64,000 nt of DNA, taken from contig NZ_FNOZ01000020.1 of NCBI RefSeq assembly GCF_900107175.1, positions 20,796 through 84,795 on the forward strand, in the 5' to 3' direction. Under the pieces are notes generated by a model, which saw only the letters and a list, made by a program, of their open reading frames with translations, searched no databases and was not told the origin of the DNA. Shown here piece after piece: positions 7,481 to 16,648 of this stretch (position 1 is its first letter; every line of letters starts with the position of its first letter). Source of the stretch: Modestobacter sp. DSM 44400. GTDB taxonomy: Bacteria; Actinomycetota; Actinomycetes; Mycobacteriales; Geodermatophilaceae. Position numbers and translations under genes: made by a program.

Positions 7481-9847
7481 GTGACGCGGCGGGCCGCCGG
7501 CCGCGCCGACGGCCGCCTCTCCCGCCGCACCGTGCCGCGAGCCGGCGGGCGGCTGGGTGCCGCCGTCGCCACCGGCCTGCTGACGGCGCTGCCGCTCGTC
7601 TGCCCTCCGCAGCCGGCCGTCGCCGCACCGGCTGGGACGGCGGACGGCAGCCGTCCGGTCACCATCACGGTCGGCCGGCTGGAGCCGCGCACCGTCACGC
7701 CCGGGTCGACGATCACGCTGAGCGGCACGCTGGTCAACGACAGCGAGGACACCTTCACCGACCTGGCGGTGCGGATGCAGCGGGGCGAGCTGTTGACCAC
7801 CCGCCGCGCGCTGTCGACCGACCTGGCCGACCCCGACGACGCGACCGCCGCCACTGCGCCCTTCCTGCCGGTGCCCGGCGAGCTGGACCCCGGTGACTCG
7901 CTGACCTTCACCTACTCCGTGACGCCCGACGAGCTCCGCCTGGCGACCAAGGGCGTCTATCCGGCCCTGGTCAACGTCAACGGCGTCCGGGCCGGCGGGG
8001 CGACCGAGCGGGTCGGCGAGCTGTCGACCTACCTGGTCGCCCAGCCGGCGGCGCCGACGAGCCGGACGACGGTCGCCTGGCTGTGGCCGTTCACCGACCG
8101 GCCGCACCGCGACGCCACCGGCGCCTTCACCGACGACGACCTCGCCGCCGAGGTCGCTCCCGACGGCCGGCTGGACCGCGTCCTGTCGGTGCTGGAGGAG
8201 CTGCCGGTCACTCCGGGCAGCGACCAGCCGGTGCCGGTCACCGTGGCGGTCGACCCCGCACTGCTGGAGGAGGTCGCCACCATGGCGGCCGGCCCGTACA
8301 CCGTCGACGGCGCGCGGGGCAGCGGAACAGCCGACGCCGCCGACTTCCTCGACCGGCTGCGCCGGGTGGCCGCCGTCCACCCGGTCGTCGCGCTGCCCTA
8401 CGCCGACGTCGACGCCGACGCGCTGGTCTCCGTCGGTCTGGCCGCCGCGGTCACCCGCACGCTGCCCGGCACGCCCGAGGGGACCGCACGGCAGCCGGTC
8501 GACGACGACGGCACGACCACCGCGACCCCCGCCGCGCCCGCCACCACCACTGGGGGCAGCGGCGGTACCAGCACCGGCGGCGGCCGCGCCGACGACGACA
8601 CCAGCGTCGGCGCGGCCCTGGTCCGCGAGGTCCTGGACGTGGAGCCGCGTACCGACGTGGCCTGGCCGGCCGGTGGCACGGTGCGCTCGGACACCCTCGA
8701 CGTTCTCGCCGACGGGGGCGCCACGACGGTCGTGCTCGGCGAGGCCGGACTGACCGACAGCGACCGGGCGGTCGGCGCCCTGCGGGGAACGGTCGCCACC
8801 GCGCGGGCCGAGGTGTCCACGACCGAGGGCGCCATCACCGCGCTGGTGGCCGACGATGCCCTGGGCGACGTCGTCGCCACGGCCGCCACGCACCCCGGCG
8901 GCCCCCGGCTGGCCGAACAGCGGTACCTGGCCGAGCTGGGGGTGCTGACCACCCAGCTGGCCGCCGACGCGCCGGCCTCTCCGCAGAGCGTGCTCGTCGT
9001 CCCACCGCGCGCGGTCGACGCGGACCCGGAGACGACCGCGGCGATGATCGGCGACACGGTGACCCAGCCCTGGCTGGGCGCAGCGTCCCTGTCCGACCTG
9101 TCCGCGGGACCGGCCACCGACGCCGGCACGCTGAGCACGACCGACGCTCCCGCCGGCGACGCCCTGCCTCGCGACGGCCTGACCCAGATCGCCGAGACCA
9201 CCGCGGTGCGCGACGACTTCGCCGCCGCCGTGGCCGGCGACGCCGACACCGCGCTGGCCGGCTACGACGCGGCCATCGCCCGGGCCGGCTCCGCCGCCTG
9301 GCGGGGCGACCCGGCCGCGTTCGACGCCGCGACCGACGACCTGCGCGCGACCGTGGCCGACCTGCGCGCCCAGGTGGGGCTGCTCGCCCCGGCCGACGGC
9401 ACCTACAGCCTCGCCTCCAGCGACGCGCCCCTGGTGCTGACGGTGCAGAACGACCTGCCCTTCGCCGTCCAGGTGCGCCTGCAGCTGCGCGCCCGCGGCA
9501 ACGTCGGGTTCAGCGCCGACGACAGCGGGGTCACGACGCTGGAGCCGCTGTCCCGGACCACCGTGCGGGTGCCCACCAGCGTGCAGCAGTCCGGCAGCTT
9601 CGCGGTCACTGCGGTGCTCACCACCCCGGCCGGTGGCCCGCTGGGCGAACCGGTGCAGCTGCAGGTGAAGAGCACCGCCTACGGGACCGTCACGTTGGTC
9701 ATCACCGTGGGTGCGGCGGTGCTGCTCGGCCTGCTGTTCCTCCGTCGGCTGGTCCGCTTCCTGCGGGGGCGCCGCGGCGGCACCCCGCCGGAGGAGGACG
9801 CCACCACCGACCCGCTGACGGTGCCGCCGGTCCGGAGTCCGGTGTGA
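7481..9847 (+). CDS. DUF6049 family secreted/membrane protein
   Basis: 788 residues. A signal peptide is followed by a large extracytoplasmic part with immunoglobulin-like stretches (for example LEPRTVTPGSTITLSGTLVND) and a Gly/Ser/Thr-rich linker near 350-370. A single C-terminal membrane helix (about 735-757) ends in a basic cytoplasmic tail. It matches the conserved protein between the NUDIX enzyme and MurJ in mycobacteria (Rv3909 position). Function is unknown, but linkage to murJ suggests an envelope role. GTG 7481 has GAGGAGA upstream. The stop overlaps the murJ start (GTGA). Confidence 0.87.
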   Translation: MTRRAAGRADGRLSRRTVPRAGGRLGAAVATGLLTALPLVCPPQPAVAAPAGTADGSRPVTITVGRLEPRTVTPGSTITLSGTLVNDSEDTFTDLAVRMQRGELLTTRRALSTDLADPDDATAATAPFLPVPGELDPGDSLTFTYSVTPDELRLATKGVYPALVNVNGVRAGGATERVGELSTYLVAQPAAPTSRTTVAWLWPFTDRPHRDATGAFTDDDLAAEVAPDGRLDRVLSVLEELPVTPGSDQPVPVTVAVDPALLEEVATMAAGPYTVDGARGSGTADAADFLDRLRRVAAVHPVVALPYADVDADALVSVGLAAAVTRTLPGTPEGTARQPVDDDGTTTATPAAPATTTGGSGGTSTGGGRADDDTSVGAALVREVLDVEPRTDVAWPAGGTVRSDTLDVLADGGATTVVLGEAGLTDSDRAVGALRGTVATARAEVSTTEGAITALVADDALGDVVATAATHPGGPRLAEQRYLAELGVLTTQLAADAPASPQSVLVVPPRAVDADPETTAAMIGDTVTQPWLGAASLSDLSAGPATDAGTLSTTDAPAGDALPRDGLTQIAETTAVRDDFAAAVAGDADTALAGYDAAIARAGSAAWRGDPAAFDAATDDLRATVADLRAQVGLLAPADGTYSLASSDAPLVLTVQNDLPFAVQVRLQLRARGNVGFSADDSGVTTLEPLSRTTVRVPTSVQQSGSFAVTAVLTTPAGGPLGEPVQLQVKSTAYGTVTLVITVGAAVLLGLLFLRRLVRFLRGRRGGTPPEEDATTDPLTVPPVRSPV

Positions 9848-11982
9848 CCGGCGGCTCCTCGGCCGACGCGGCAGCCGACCAGCGCAGCCCCGACGCGCAG
9901 CGCCCCCACTCCGCGGGCGGCCCGCGGCCGGACCGCCCACTGCCCGCGTCGCCGTACCAGGCCGCCCCCAGGGCCGGCGCGCCGGCCGGCGGTGCAGCGG
10001 GCACCCCGGTCCGTCCGCCCGTGCCCCCACCCGTGCCCCCACCCGTGCCCCACCCCACGGCCCGGCCGGCCGAGCCGTCCCCGTCTCCGCCGGCACGGAC
10101 GCCGGTGCCCCCGCTGCCCCCTGTGCCCGGCCTGCCGCGGGTTCCGCCGGCGGCCGGTCCGTCGGCCGGTCCGGCGGCGCCGCAGGCCGCTCCCGGGCGG
10201 CCGCGCCCGGTGCTCCCCCCGGTACCGCCGCCGCGCCGGCGGTTCGTGCCGGGACCCGACGACACCCAGCTCATCCCGGTGCTGCCCGCCGTCCCGCAGC
10301 CCGGGCCGGAGACCGAGGAAGAGCTCGACCAGCGCGAGGGCGCCCCCGGCGGCAGCCGCGGGATCCTGCGCGCGGCCGGCACGATGGCGGTGGCGAGCCT
10401 GGTCTCCCGGCTCACCGGGTTCCTGCGCACCGTGGTGCTGACCGCCGCGCTCGGCTTCGGCCTGGTCGGCAACGCCTACACGGTCGCCAACACCCTGCCC
10501 AACATCGTCTACGAGCTGCTGCTGGGCGGCGTGCTGACCTCCGTCGTGGTCCCACTACTGGTCAACGCCCAGGAGAAGCACCCCGACGGCGGCGTCCGGT
10601 ACACCCAGCGGCTGCTCACCCTCGCCACGGTGGGCCTGGCCGCGCTCACCGTCGTGGCCGTGCTCGCGGCGCCGGCGCTGACCTGGCTGATGGGCATCCG
10701 GGACGACCCGGGCCAGGTCGAGCTGGCCAACTGGCTGGCCCGGATCCTGCTGGTCGAGATCGTGTTCTACGGGGTGGGCGCGCTGGCCACGGCGGTGCTC
10801 AACGCCCGGCAGGTCTTCGGTCCACCGGCCTGGGCCCCGGTGCTCAACAACGTCGTGGTGATCGCCACCGGCATCCTGTTCCTGCTGGCCGCCGGCCCCG
10901 GTGAGCTCACGCCGCTGAGCATCACGACCGGCCAGGTCTGGCTGCTGGGCATCGGCACCACCGTCGGCATCGCCGTCCAGGCCGTGGTGCTCCTACCGCT
11001 GCTGGGCCGGCACGGCGTCCCCCTGCGCCCGCAGTGGGGGCTTCGCGGCACCGGCCTGGGGGAAGCGGGCACGCTGGGGCTCTGGGTGATCGGCTACGTG
11101 CTGGTCAGCCAGGTGGGCGTCGTCGTCGCCAGCATCGTGGCCAACGCGGCGGCCGACGACGGCGGCCTCGGTCCGCTGGCGTTCAGCAATGCCAGCCTGC
11201 TGTTCCAGATGCCCTACGGAATCATCGGCGTGGCCCTGCTGACCGCCCTGCTGCCACGGATGAGCCGGGCGGCCAGCCGGCATGACGTGCCCGGGGTGGT
11301 CGCCGACCTGTCCCTGGGCATCCGGTTGTCCGCGGTCGGCCTGCTGCCGGTGACGGCACTGCTCGTGGCGCTCGGCCCCGCCGTCGGCATCGTGGCCTTC
11401 AGTCGCGGCAACGCCGACGTCGGGGATGCCCGGGGCGTGGGCGTCGCGCTGGCCGTGGGCGCGTTCGGGCTGCTGCCGATGGCGGTCACCCTCCTCCAGC
11501 TGCGCGTCTTCTACGCGATGAAGGACGCCCGCACCCCGACCTTGATCCAGGTGGCCATGGTCGCCGTCCGGGTGCCCCTGCTGCTGCTGGTGCCGGTCCT
11601 CGTCGGGCCGGACCAGGTCGTCGCAGGGCTGATGGTGGTCACCAGCGTCACGTACGTGGCCGGGTGGGTGGTCGGGAACGTCACGCTGCGCCGGAGGCTG
11701 GGCACCGTCGGGAGCGCCCAGGCGATGGGCACCGTGCTGCGGATGACCGCCGTCTCGGCCGTCGCGGCGCTGCTCGGCTCGCTGGTGGTGCACCTCACCT
11801 CGGGTGTCCTCGGCACGTCGGTGGCGGGGTCGCTCGGGACCCTCGTCATCGGTACCGTGGTCATCGGCATCGCGGTGGTCGCGGGGGCCGTGGTGGTCAA
11901 GGTCCCGGAGCTCTCGGGGCTGGTGGCCGGAGTCCGGGCACGGCTCGGGCGCCCACGGGGCTCGGACGGCCCCGGTGCCTGA
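9844..11982 (+). CDS. murJ: Lipid II flippase MurJ with Pro-rich N-terminal extension
   Basis: 712 residues. The membrane part (from about residue 180) has the MviN/MurJ signature LVSRLTGFLRTVVLTAALG and about 14 hydrophobic helices. It flips lipid II for peptidoglycan synthesis. The first 175 residues are very Pro-rich and cytoplasmic, including a tandem PPVPPPVPPPVP encoded by 12-bp repeats at 10018-10055. The mycobacterial homologue Rv3910 is fused to a C-terminal pseudokinase; here that module is the next, separate gene. GTG 9844 overlaps the previous stop by four bases, so translation is probably coupled. Confidence 0.93.
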   Translation: MTGGSSADAAADQRSPDAQRPHSAGGPRPDRPLPASPYQAAPRAGAPAGGAAGTPVRPPVPPPVPPPVPHPTARPAEPSPSPPARTPVPPLPPVPGLPRVPPAAGPSAGPAAPQAAPGRPRPVLPPVPPPRRRFVPGPDDTQLIPVLPAVPQPGPETEEELDQREGAPGGSRGILRAAGTMAVASLVSRLTGFLRTVVLTAALGFGLVGNAYTVANTLPNIVYELLLGGVLTSVVVPLLVNAQEKHPDGGVRYTQRLLTLATVGLAALTVVAVLAAPALTWLMGIRDDPGQVELANWLARILLVEIVFYGVGALATAVLNARQVFGPPAWAPVLNNVVVIATGILFLLAAGPGELTPLSITTGQVWLLGIGTTVGIAVQAVVLLPLLGRHGVPLRPQWGLRGTGLGEAGTLGLWVIGYVLVSQVGVVVASIVANAAADDGGLGPLAFSNASLLFQMPYGIIGVALLTALLPRMSRAASRHDVPGVVADLSLGIRLSAVGLLPVTALLVALGPAVGIVAFSRGNADVGDARGVGVALAVGAFGLLPMAVTLLQLRVFYAMKDARTPTLIQVAMVAVRVPLLLLVPVLVGPDQVVAGLMVVTSVTYVAGWVVGNVTLRRRLGTVGSAQAMGTVLRMTAVSAVAALLGSLVVHLTSGVLGTSVAGSLGTLVIGTVVIGIAVVAGAVVVKVPELSGLVAGVRARLGRPRGSDGPGA

Positions 11983-12061
11983 ACCGGGGACGCCGTCCCC
12001 GGCCGGAGTGACCAGCAGACTGAGTGACCAGAAGTACGTGGACAGGGGGTCGGCAGCGTCC

Positions 12062-13612
12062 GTGACGTCGACGACCACCGGCCTGCCCGACCGCTATCGC
12101 CCGATCAGCCAGGTCGCCCCGGACGAGGAGACCACCACCGGGGTCATCCGCTCCTGGCGCGCCCGCGACCGCGTGCTCAACCGCGACGTCGCGCTCCGCG
12201 TCCACACCCCCGGCGGCCCGCCGGCCCGGGAGTGGATCACCCGCGCGCTGACCGCTGGTGGGCTGGCCACCCCCGCCCTGTCGATGGTCTACGACGCCGC
12301 CGAGGGCACCGGTGGTGACGGCCCGGGCGGAGCCGCCTACGTCGTCAACGAGTGGCTCGAGGGCCAGACCCTGCGCCATCGGCTGGCCGAGAGCGGCCCG
12401 CTCCCCGAGCGGGAGGCCCGGGCGCTGGTCCGCCGGCTGGCCGAGGGCGTCGCCGAGGCGCACCGGGTCGGCCTGGCCGTCGGTGGCCTCACCCCCGAGC
12501 ACGTCGTCCTGCGACCCGGTGGGCTGGCCGGCCTGCTCTCGGTCCCGGCCGCCACGGGCACCGTGCAGGGCGACATCGCCGCGCTGGGCGGGCTGCTGGA
12601 GCTGGCCCTCACCGGCCGGACCGGCAACGACGACACCCCGCCGGCCATCGCCTCGCCCGACCTCGCGGCCCTGGTCCGGCGGGCCCGCTCCGGCGACCCG
12701 TCGACCGGGCTGTCCAGCGTCGCCACGATGGTCGCCCTGCTGGCCGAACGGCCGCGCACCGGCCCGCAGGACCAGGCCCGGCCCGATGCGGTCGGCGACA
12801 GCGGCTGGGTGCGCCGGCTGCGCGACGCCCTGCCCCCCGTGCCGGGCACCTCGGGTCCGCGCCCGGGCGGGGCCGGTCGCTGGCCGGTCGCCGACGACGA
12901 GGACGACCTCGACTGGGGCACCACCTTCCCCGACGAGGGCGACGTCGCCGAGGAGGAACCCACCGGCCGCTCGGCGCGGCGCCGGCTGGCGGTGATCGGC
13001 CTGCCGCTGCTCGCGCTGCTGATGGTGATCGCCTTCGCGCTCTGGTTCGGCAAGAACGTGTTGTCGGTCGCCGGCTCCGTCGACGAGGTCCAGGGCTCGA
13101 CCCCCTTGGCCGGAGCCCCGGCGAGCTCCTCGGCGGGGGCACCGCCCCCGTCGGCGGACGCAGCCGGCCCGCTCCCGGTCACCGCGGCGTCGGTCTTCGA
13201 CCCCTACGGCGACGGCGAGCCGGAGAACGACGACGACGTGCCGCTCTCCTACGACGGCGATCCGGCGACGGCCTGGCAGACGCTGGGCTACCGGGGGTCG
13301 GCCGAGTTCGGCAACCTCAAGCCCGGGGTCGGCGTCCTCTACGACCTGGGCAGCGAGCAGTCGGTGGGCGCGGTCACCGTGCTCACGACGCTGCCCGGCA
13401 CCACCGTCGAGGTGCGCACCGGCGACGACCCGAACGGCGACCTGGACAGCTTCCCGGTGGCGGTCAGCGGCGAGCTCACCGGCACCGACCAGTTCGCCTT
13501 CCCCTCACCGGTCGCTACCCGCTACGTGCTGGTGTGGATCACCGGGCTGGTCCAGAGCGACGGGAACTTCACCGGCAGCCTCGCCGAGGTGACCCCGCTC
13601 GCCGCCGGTTGA
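12062..13612 (+). CDS. Pseudokinase-domain membrane protein with C-terminal discoidin-like domain
   Basis: About 516 residues. The first 230 resemble a Ser/Thr kinase fold ([14 protein letters not shown] and the regulatory lobe) but lack HRD and DFG; the catalytic loop reads GLTPEHVVL, so it should be inactive. A membrane helix lies near 305-330 ([20 protein letters not shown]), followed by an extracellular galactose-binding-like module ([13 protein letters not shown]...). This is the arrangement of the C-terminal half of mycobacterial MviN, here split from MurJ. It probably binds an FHA protein when phosphorylated. Start is uncertain: GTG 12008, 12038 and 12062 are in frame. Confidence 0.8.
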   Translation: MTSTTTGLPDRYRPISQVAPDEETTTGVIRSWRARDRVLNRDVALRVHTPGGPPAREWITRALTAGGLATPALSMVYDAAEGTGGDGPGGAAYVVNEWLEGQTLRHRLAESGPLPEREARALVRRLAEGVAEAHRVGLAVGGLTPEHVVLRPGGLAGLLSVPAATGTVQGDIAALGGLLELALTGRTGNDDTPPAIASPDLAALVRRARSGDPSTGLSSVATMVALLAERPRTGPQDQARPDAVGDSGWVRRLRDALPPVPGTSGPRPGGAGRWPVADDEDDLDWGTTFPDEGDVAEEEPTGRSARRRLAVIGLPLLALLMVIAFALWFGKNVLSVAGSVDEVQGSTPLAGAPASSSAGAPPPSADAAGPLPVTAASVFDPYGDGEPENDDDVPLSYDGDPATAWQTLGYRGSAEFGNLKPGVGVLYDLGSEQSVGAVTVLTTLPGTTVEVRTGDDPNGDLDSFPVAVSGELTGTDQFAFPSPVATRYVLVWITGLVQSDGNFTGSLAEVTPLAAG

Positions 13613-13658
13613 TCCGCCCGCCGACGTGCCGCCCCGGCCCCCACGGGAATGCCCGACC

Positions 13659-13664
13659 TACCCT
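13659..13664 (+). promoter_or_regulatory. Leaderless -10 element of trxB
   Basis: TACCCT, seven bases before GTG 13672. Confidence 0.45.
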
Positions 13665-13671
13665 GTCCGTT

Positions 13672-14688
13672 GTGCGCCCCGTGACGAACGCCCAGCCCGC
13701 GCCCGGGCCCGCGACCTGGACCGAGAGCCCGCCGGCCATCCCCCCGGCCGAACAGGACGGCGTCCGTGACCTGGTGATCATCGGGTCCGGACCGGCCGGG
13801 TACACCGCTGCCACCTACGCCGCGCGAGCCAACCTGCACCCGCTGGTGTTCGAGGGCACGCAGTTCGGCGGTGCGCTGATGACCACCACCGAGGTGGAGA
13901 ACTTCCCCGGGTTCCCGGAGGGCGTGCAGGGTCCGCAGCTGATGGACGACATGCGCACCCAGGCGGAGCGCTTCGGCGCCGAGCTGGTGGCCAAGGACGT
14001 CACCGAGGTCGACCTCACCGCCAACCCCAAGGTCATCACGATCGGCGACGAGGTCGTCCGGGCGCACGCGGTGATCGTGGCCACCGGCTCGAAGTACCGC
14101 TACCTCGGCCTGGACAACGAGCAGCGACTGTTGGGCCACGGCGTCTCCGCCTGTGCCACCTGTGACGGCTTCTTCTTCCGCGACCAGGACATCGTCGTGG
14201 TCGGCGGTGGCGACTCCGCGATGGAGGAGGCCACGTTCCTGACCCGCTTCGCCAAGTCGGTCACCGTCGTCCACCGCCGTCCCGAACTGCGTGCCTCGAA
14301 GATCATGGTCCAGCGCGCCCAGGACAACGAGAAGATCCGCTGGGCGCTGGGCAAGCAGGTGACCGAGGTGCACGGCGACAACGCCGTCTCCGCGGTGGAG
14401 CTGACCAACGTGACCACCGGCACCACCGAGGAGCTGCCGGTCACCGGCATGTTCGTGGCGATCGGCCACGACCCGCGCACCGAGCTGTTCGTCGGCCAGT
14501 TGAAACTGGACGACGAGGGGTATGTGGTCGTCGACCACCCGACCACCCGCACCGACGTGGACGGCGTCTTCGCTTGTGGCGACGTCGTCGACCACATCTA
14601 CCGACAGGCCATCACCTCCGCGGGCACCGGGGCCTCGGCCGCGATCGACGCCGAGCGGTGGCTCGCCGACACCTTCGGCGAGCGCTGA
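13672..14688 (+). CDS. trxB: Thioredoxin-disulfide reductase
   Basis: 338 residues. An FAD and NADPH-dependent flavoenzyme that reduces thioredoxin. The FAD-binding [16 protein letters not shown] is near residues 40-55, the redox-active CATC lies in [10 protein letters not shown], and the NADPH-binding [10 protein letters not shown] follows. The C-terminal FAD motif [12 protein letters not shown] is intact. GTG 13672 was chosen because a TACCCT -10 element ends seven bases upstream. The first 30 residues are a nonconserved Pro/Ala extension. trxA follows after a 128-bp gap that holds a constant-loop repeat. Confidence 0.96.
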   Translation: MRPVTNAQPAPGPATWTESPPAIPPAEQDGVRDLVIIGSGPAGYTAATYAARANLHPLVFEGTQFGGALMTTTEVENFPGFPEGVQGPQLMDDMRTQAERFGAELVAKDVTEVDLTANPKVITIGDEVVRAHAVIVATGSKYRYLGLDNEQRLLGHGVSACATCDGFFFRDQDIVVVGGGDSAMEEATFLTRFAKSVTVVHRRPELRASKIMVQRAQDNEKIRWALGKQVTEVHGDNAVSAVELTNVTTGTTEELPVTGMFVAIGHDPRTELFVGQLKLDDEGYVVVDHPTTRTDVDGVFACGDVVDHIYRQAITSAGTGASAAIDAERWLADTFGER

Positions 14689-14700
14689 CCAAGTGCCCCG

Positions 14701-14746
14701 TCCTTCTCACCCCTCGCAAGCTCGGGGCGAGCCTCCGGACGGGGCC
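14701..14746. repeat. Constant-loop intergenic stem-loop after trxB
   Basis: CCCC and GGGG arms flank the loop TCGCAAGCTC (14714-14723), 12 bp after the trxB stop. The flanks match the copy at 2966-3006 over more than 40 bp. Confidence 0.7.
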
Positions 14747-14816
14747 GAACGGGCATAGACGGGCTGCCCCACAAGTTCTACCCACCGACCCACCCGCGAC
14801 CACAGGGAGCATCACC

Positions 14817-15143
14817 ATGGCAGGCAACACCGTGAAGGTTACCGACGACAGCTTCGCCACTGACGTCCTGGGCAGCGACAAGCCCGTACTGGTCGACTTC
14901 TGGGCCGAGTGGTGCGGCCCGTGCAAGATGGTCGCCCCGGTGCTGGAGGAGATCGCCGCCGAGCACGGCGACAAGCTCACCATCGCCAAGCTGAACATCG
15001 ACGAGAACCCGCAGATCGCCCGCGACTACCAGGTCATGTCGATTCCGACGATGACCGTGTTCTCCGGTGGGAAGCCGGTCAAGAGCATCATCGGCGCGAA
15101 GCCCAAGGGCGCGATCCTCTCGGACCTCTCCGACTACATCTGA
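14817..15143 (+). CDS. trxA: Thioredoxin
   Basis: 108 residues, standard length. Cytoplasmic disulfide reductant that receives electrons from TrxB. The active site WCGPC (in FWAEWCGPCKMVAP) and the cis-proline SIPT are present. The start ATG 14817 follows an ACAGGGA ribosome site. A hairpin at 15275-15304 may end the transcript. The trxB-trxA pair near the origin is conserved in actinobacteria. Confidence 0.97.
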   Translation: MAGNTVKVTDDSFATDVLGSDKPVLVDFWAEWCGPCKMVAPVLEEIAAEHGDKLTIAKLNIDENPQIARDYQVMSIPTMTVFSGGKPVKSIIGAKPKGAILSDLSDYI

Positions 15144-15274
15144 TCGGCCGGCGCCGGTCGCGCCGACGCCAGATCGAGCACTCCCGCCAGGCCCGCCCGT
15201 CCGCCCCGGACCGGTGGGCCTGGCCCGTTTCCGGTCACCCGCAGCGGTGACGCGTGGGCCCCTTCCCGAGCGCT

Positions 15275-15304
15275 GGGGCTCCCCCGGTGCGCGCGGGAGG
15301 CCCC
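15275..15304 (+). terminator. Stem-loop after trxA
   Basis: GGGGCTCCC pairs with GGGAGGCCCC with one bulged base, 130 bp past the trxA stop and upstream of cwlM. It could end the trx transcript. Confidence 0.45.
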
Positions 15305-15386
15305 GGCAGAGACACAATCGACCCGACAGCCCGATGCACCGCCCGTCAGCGCCGACGGCCGACCGACGAGGAGCCACGATCCCCGC

Positions 15387-16511
15387 ATGGAGATCCTGCG
15401 TCCCGGCAGCTCCGGCCCCGCTGTGGCCGAGGTGCAGGCGGTGCTGCGCGCCCTGGAGCTGCTGGCCGGGGACGCCGCCGGCGAGAGCGGCTGCGGGGAG
15501 TTCGACGAAGCCACCGAGCTTGCCGTCCGGCACTTCCAGCAGGTGCGTGGGCTGTCGGTCGACGGCCGGGTCGGCGAGGAGACCTACCGCGCGCTGAACG
15601 AGGCCCGCTGGTCGCTGGGCGACCGGCTGCTGCGCTACGACCCTGAACGCCCGCTGCGCGGCGACGACGTCCGCCGCCTGCAGGAGCTGCTGCTGGAACT
15701 CGGCTACGACGCCGGCCGCGCCGACGGCATCCTCGGGGCCGAGACCGAAACCGGCCTGCGCGCCTTCCAACGCGACTACGGGCTTAACGCCGACGGCACC
15801 TGCGGCCCGGCCACGCTGCGCGCCCTCAAGCAGCTGGGCCGCCGGGTGACCGGTGGGCGCCCCCAGCTGCTGCGGCAGAGCGCCTCGCTGGTCGAGTCCG
15901 GCCCGCACCTGATCGGCCGGGTCATCGTTCTCGACCCCGGGCACGGCGGCGACGACACCGGCTACACCGCGGGGGAGACAACCGAGGCCGACCTGGTCTT
16001 CGACCTCGCCTCCCGCGTCGAGGGCCGGCTGGCCGCCGCTGGGGCCAAGGTGTACCTGACCCGGGGGCGCACCGGCGGCCCGACCGCCGAGGAACGCACG
16101 GCGTTCGCCAACGACGCCCGGGCCGACCTCTTCCTCTCCCTACACATGGAGGCGCACGGCTCTGCGCACGCCCGCGGGGTGGCCAGCTACTACTACGGCA
16201 CCGGCTCCGGGGCGAGCTCCACCGTCGGCGAGCAGTTCGCCAACCTGGCCCGCCGGGAGGTCATCGCCCGCACCGGAATGCTCGACTGCGGCTCGCACGC
16301 CAAGACCTGGGACATCCTGCGGATGACCCGGATGCCCTCCGTGCGGCTCGACTGCGGCTACCTGTCCCACCCGGTCGACCGTCTGCTGCTGCTGGACGCC
16401 CGGCTGCGCAGCACCATCGCCCAGGCGGTCGTCGCGTCCGTGCAGCGGCTCTTCCTGCCGGCCGAGGCCGACCCGCCGACCGGCACGTTCCTGCTCCCCG
16501 CGGGCGGCTGA
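15387..16511 (+). CDS. cwlM: Peptidoglycan-binding amidase-fold protein CwlM
   Basis: 374 residues. Two N-terminal peptidoglycan-binding type 1 repeats (about 5-75 and 88-145; each with the FQxxxGLxxDGxxGxxT signature) precede an Amidase_3 domain (about 170-355) with DPGHGG, an ETTEADL glutamate and the SLHMEAH histidine. In mycobacteria CwlM is cytoplasmic and, when phosphorylated by PknB, activates MurA rather than cutting wall. No signal peptide is visible here, which fits that role; that function is transferred from the homologue. Upstream: trxA. Confidence 0.9.
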   Translation: MEILRPGSSGPAVAEVQAVLRALELLAGDAAGESGCGEFDEATELAVRHFQQVRGLSVDGRVGEETYRALNEARWSLGDRLLRYDPERPLRGDDVRRLQELLLELGYDAGRADGILGAETETGLRAFQRDYGLNADGTCGPATLRALKQLGRRVTGGRPQLLRQSASLVESGPHLIGRVIVLDPGHGGDDTGYTAGETTEADLVFDLASRVEGRLAAAGAKVYLTRGRTGGPTAEERTAFANDARADLFLSLHMEAHGSAHARGVASYYYGTGSGASSTVGEQFANLARREVIARTGMLDCGSHAKTWDILRMTRMPSVRLDCGYLSHPVDRLLLLDARLRSTIAQAVVASVQRLFLPAEADPPTGTFLLPAGG

Positions 16512-16517
16512 CCCCCG

Positions 16518-16577
16518 GGCATAGGAAGCTTTGCACCAACTTTTCGGGCTGATACCGGGTGGAATGCTTCCTATGCC
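16518..16577. repeat. 12-bp perfect inverted repeat with 36-nt interior
   Basis: GGCATAGGAAGC (16518-16529) and GCTTCCTATGCC (16566-16577). CACC/GGTG just inside can extend the pairing. It sits 6 bp after the cwlM stop and 59 bp before the next leaderless -10. It could be a terminator, an operator pair or a miniature mobile element. Confidence 0.75.
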
Positions 16578-16635
16578 GGTGTGACCGAGCCGTCACGTCC
16601 GGCACGTCGGCCCGGAGCGGGCAGTGTGGGCGGCT

Positions 16636-16641
16636 TACACT
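16636..16641 (+). promoter_or_regulatory. Leaderless -10 element of the aminotransferase gene
   Basis: TACACT, seven bases before GTG 16649. Confidence 0.5.
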
Positions 16642-16648
16642 CCGACAG

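Noticed and set aside
7193..10096. A 967-codon open frame on the minus strand
   Set aside because: It is antisense to the NUDIX and DUF6049 genes, rich in Gly/Arg/Pro and without any family motif; a GC-driven shadow. The same applies to long minus-strand frames at 25558-28083, 29509-32385, 35318-37600 and 61310-63220.
11804..12061. Extending the pseudokinase upstream into murJ
   Set aside because: The added residues are Arg/Ser-rich shadow sequence of murJ; the kinase-like fold starts only after 12062.
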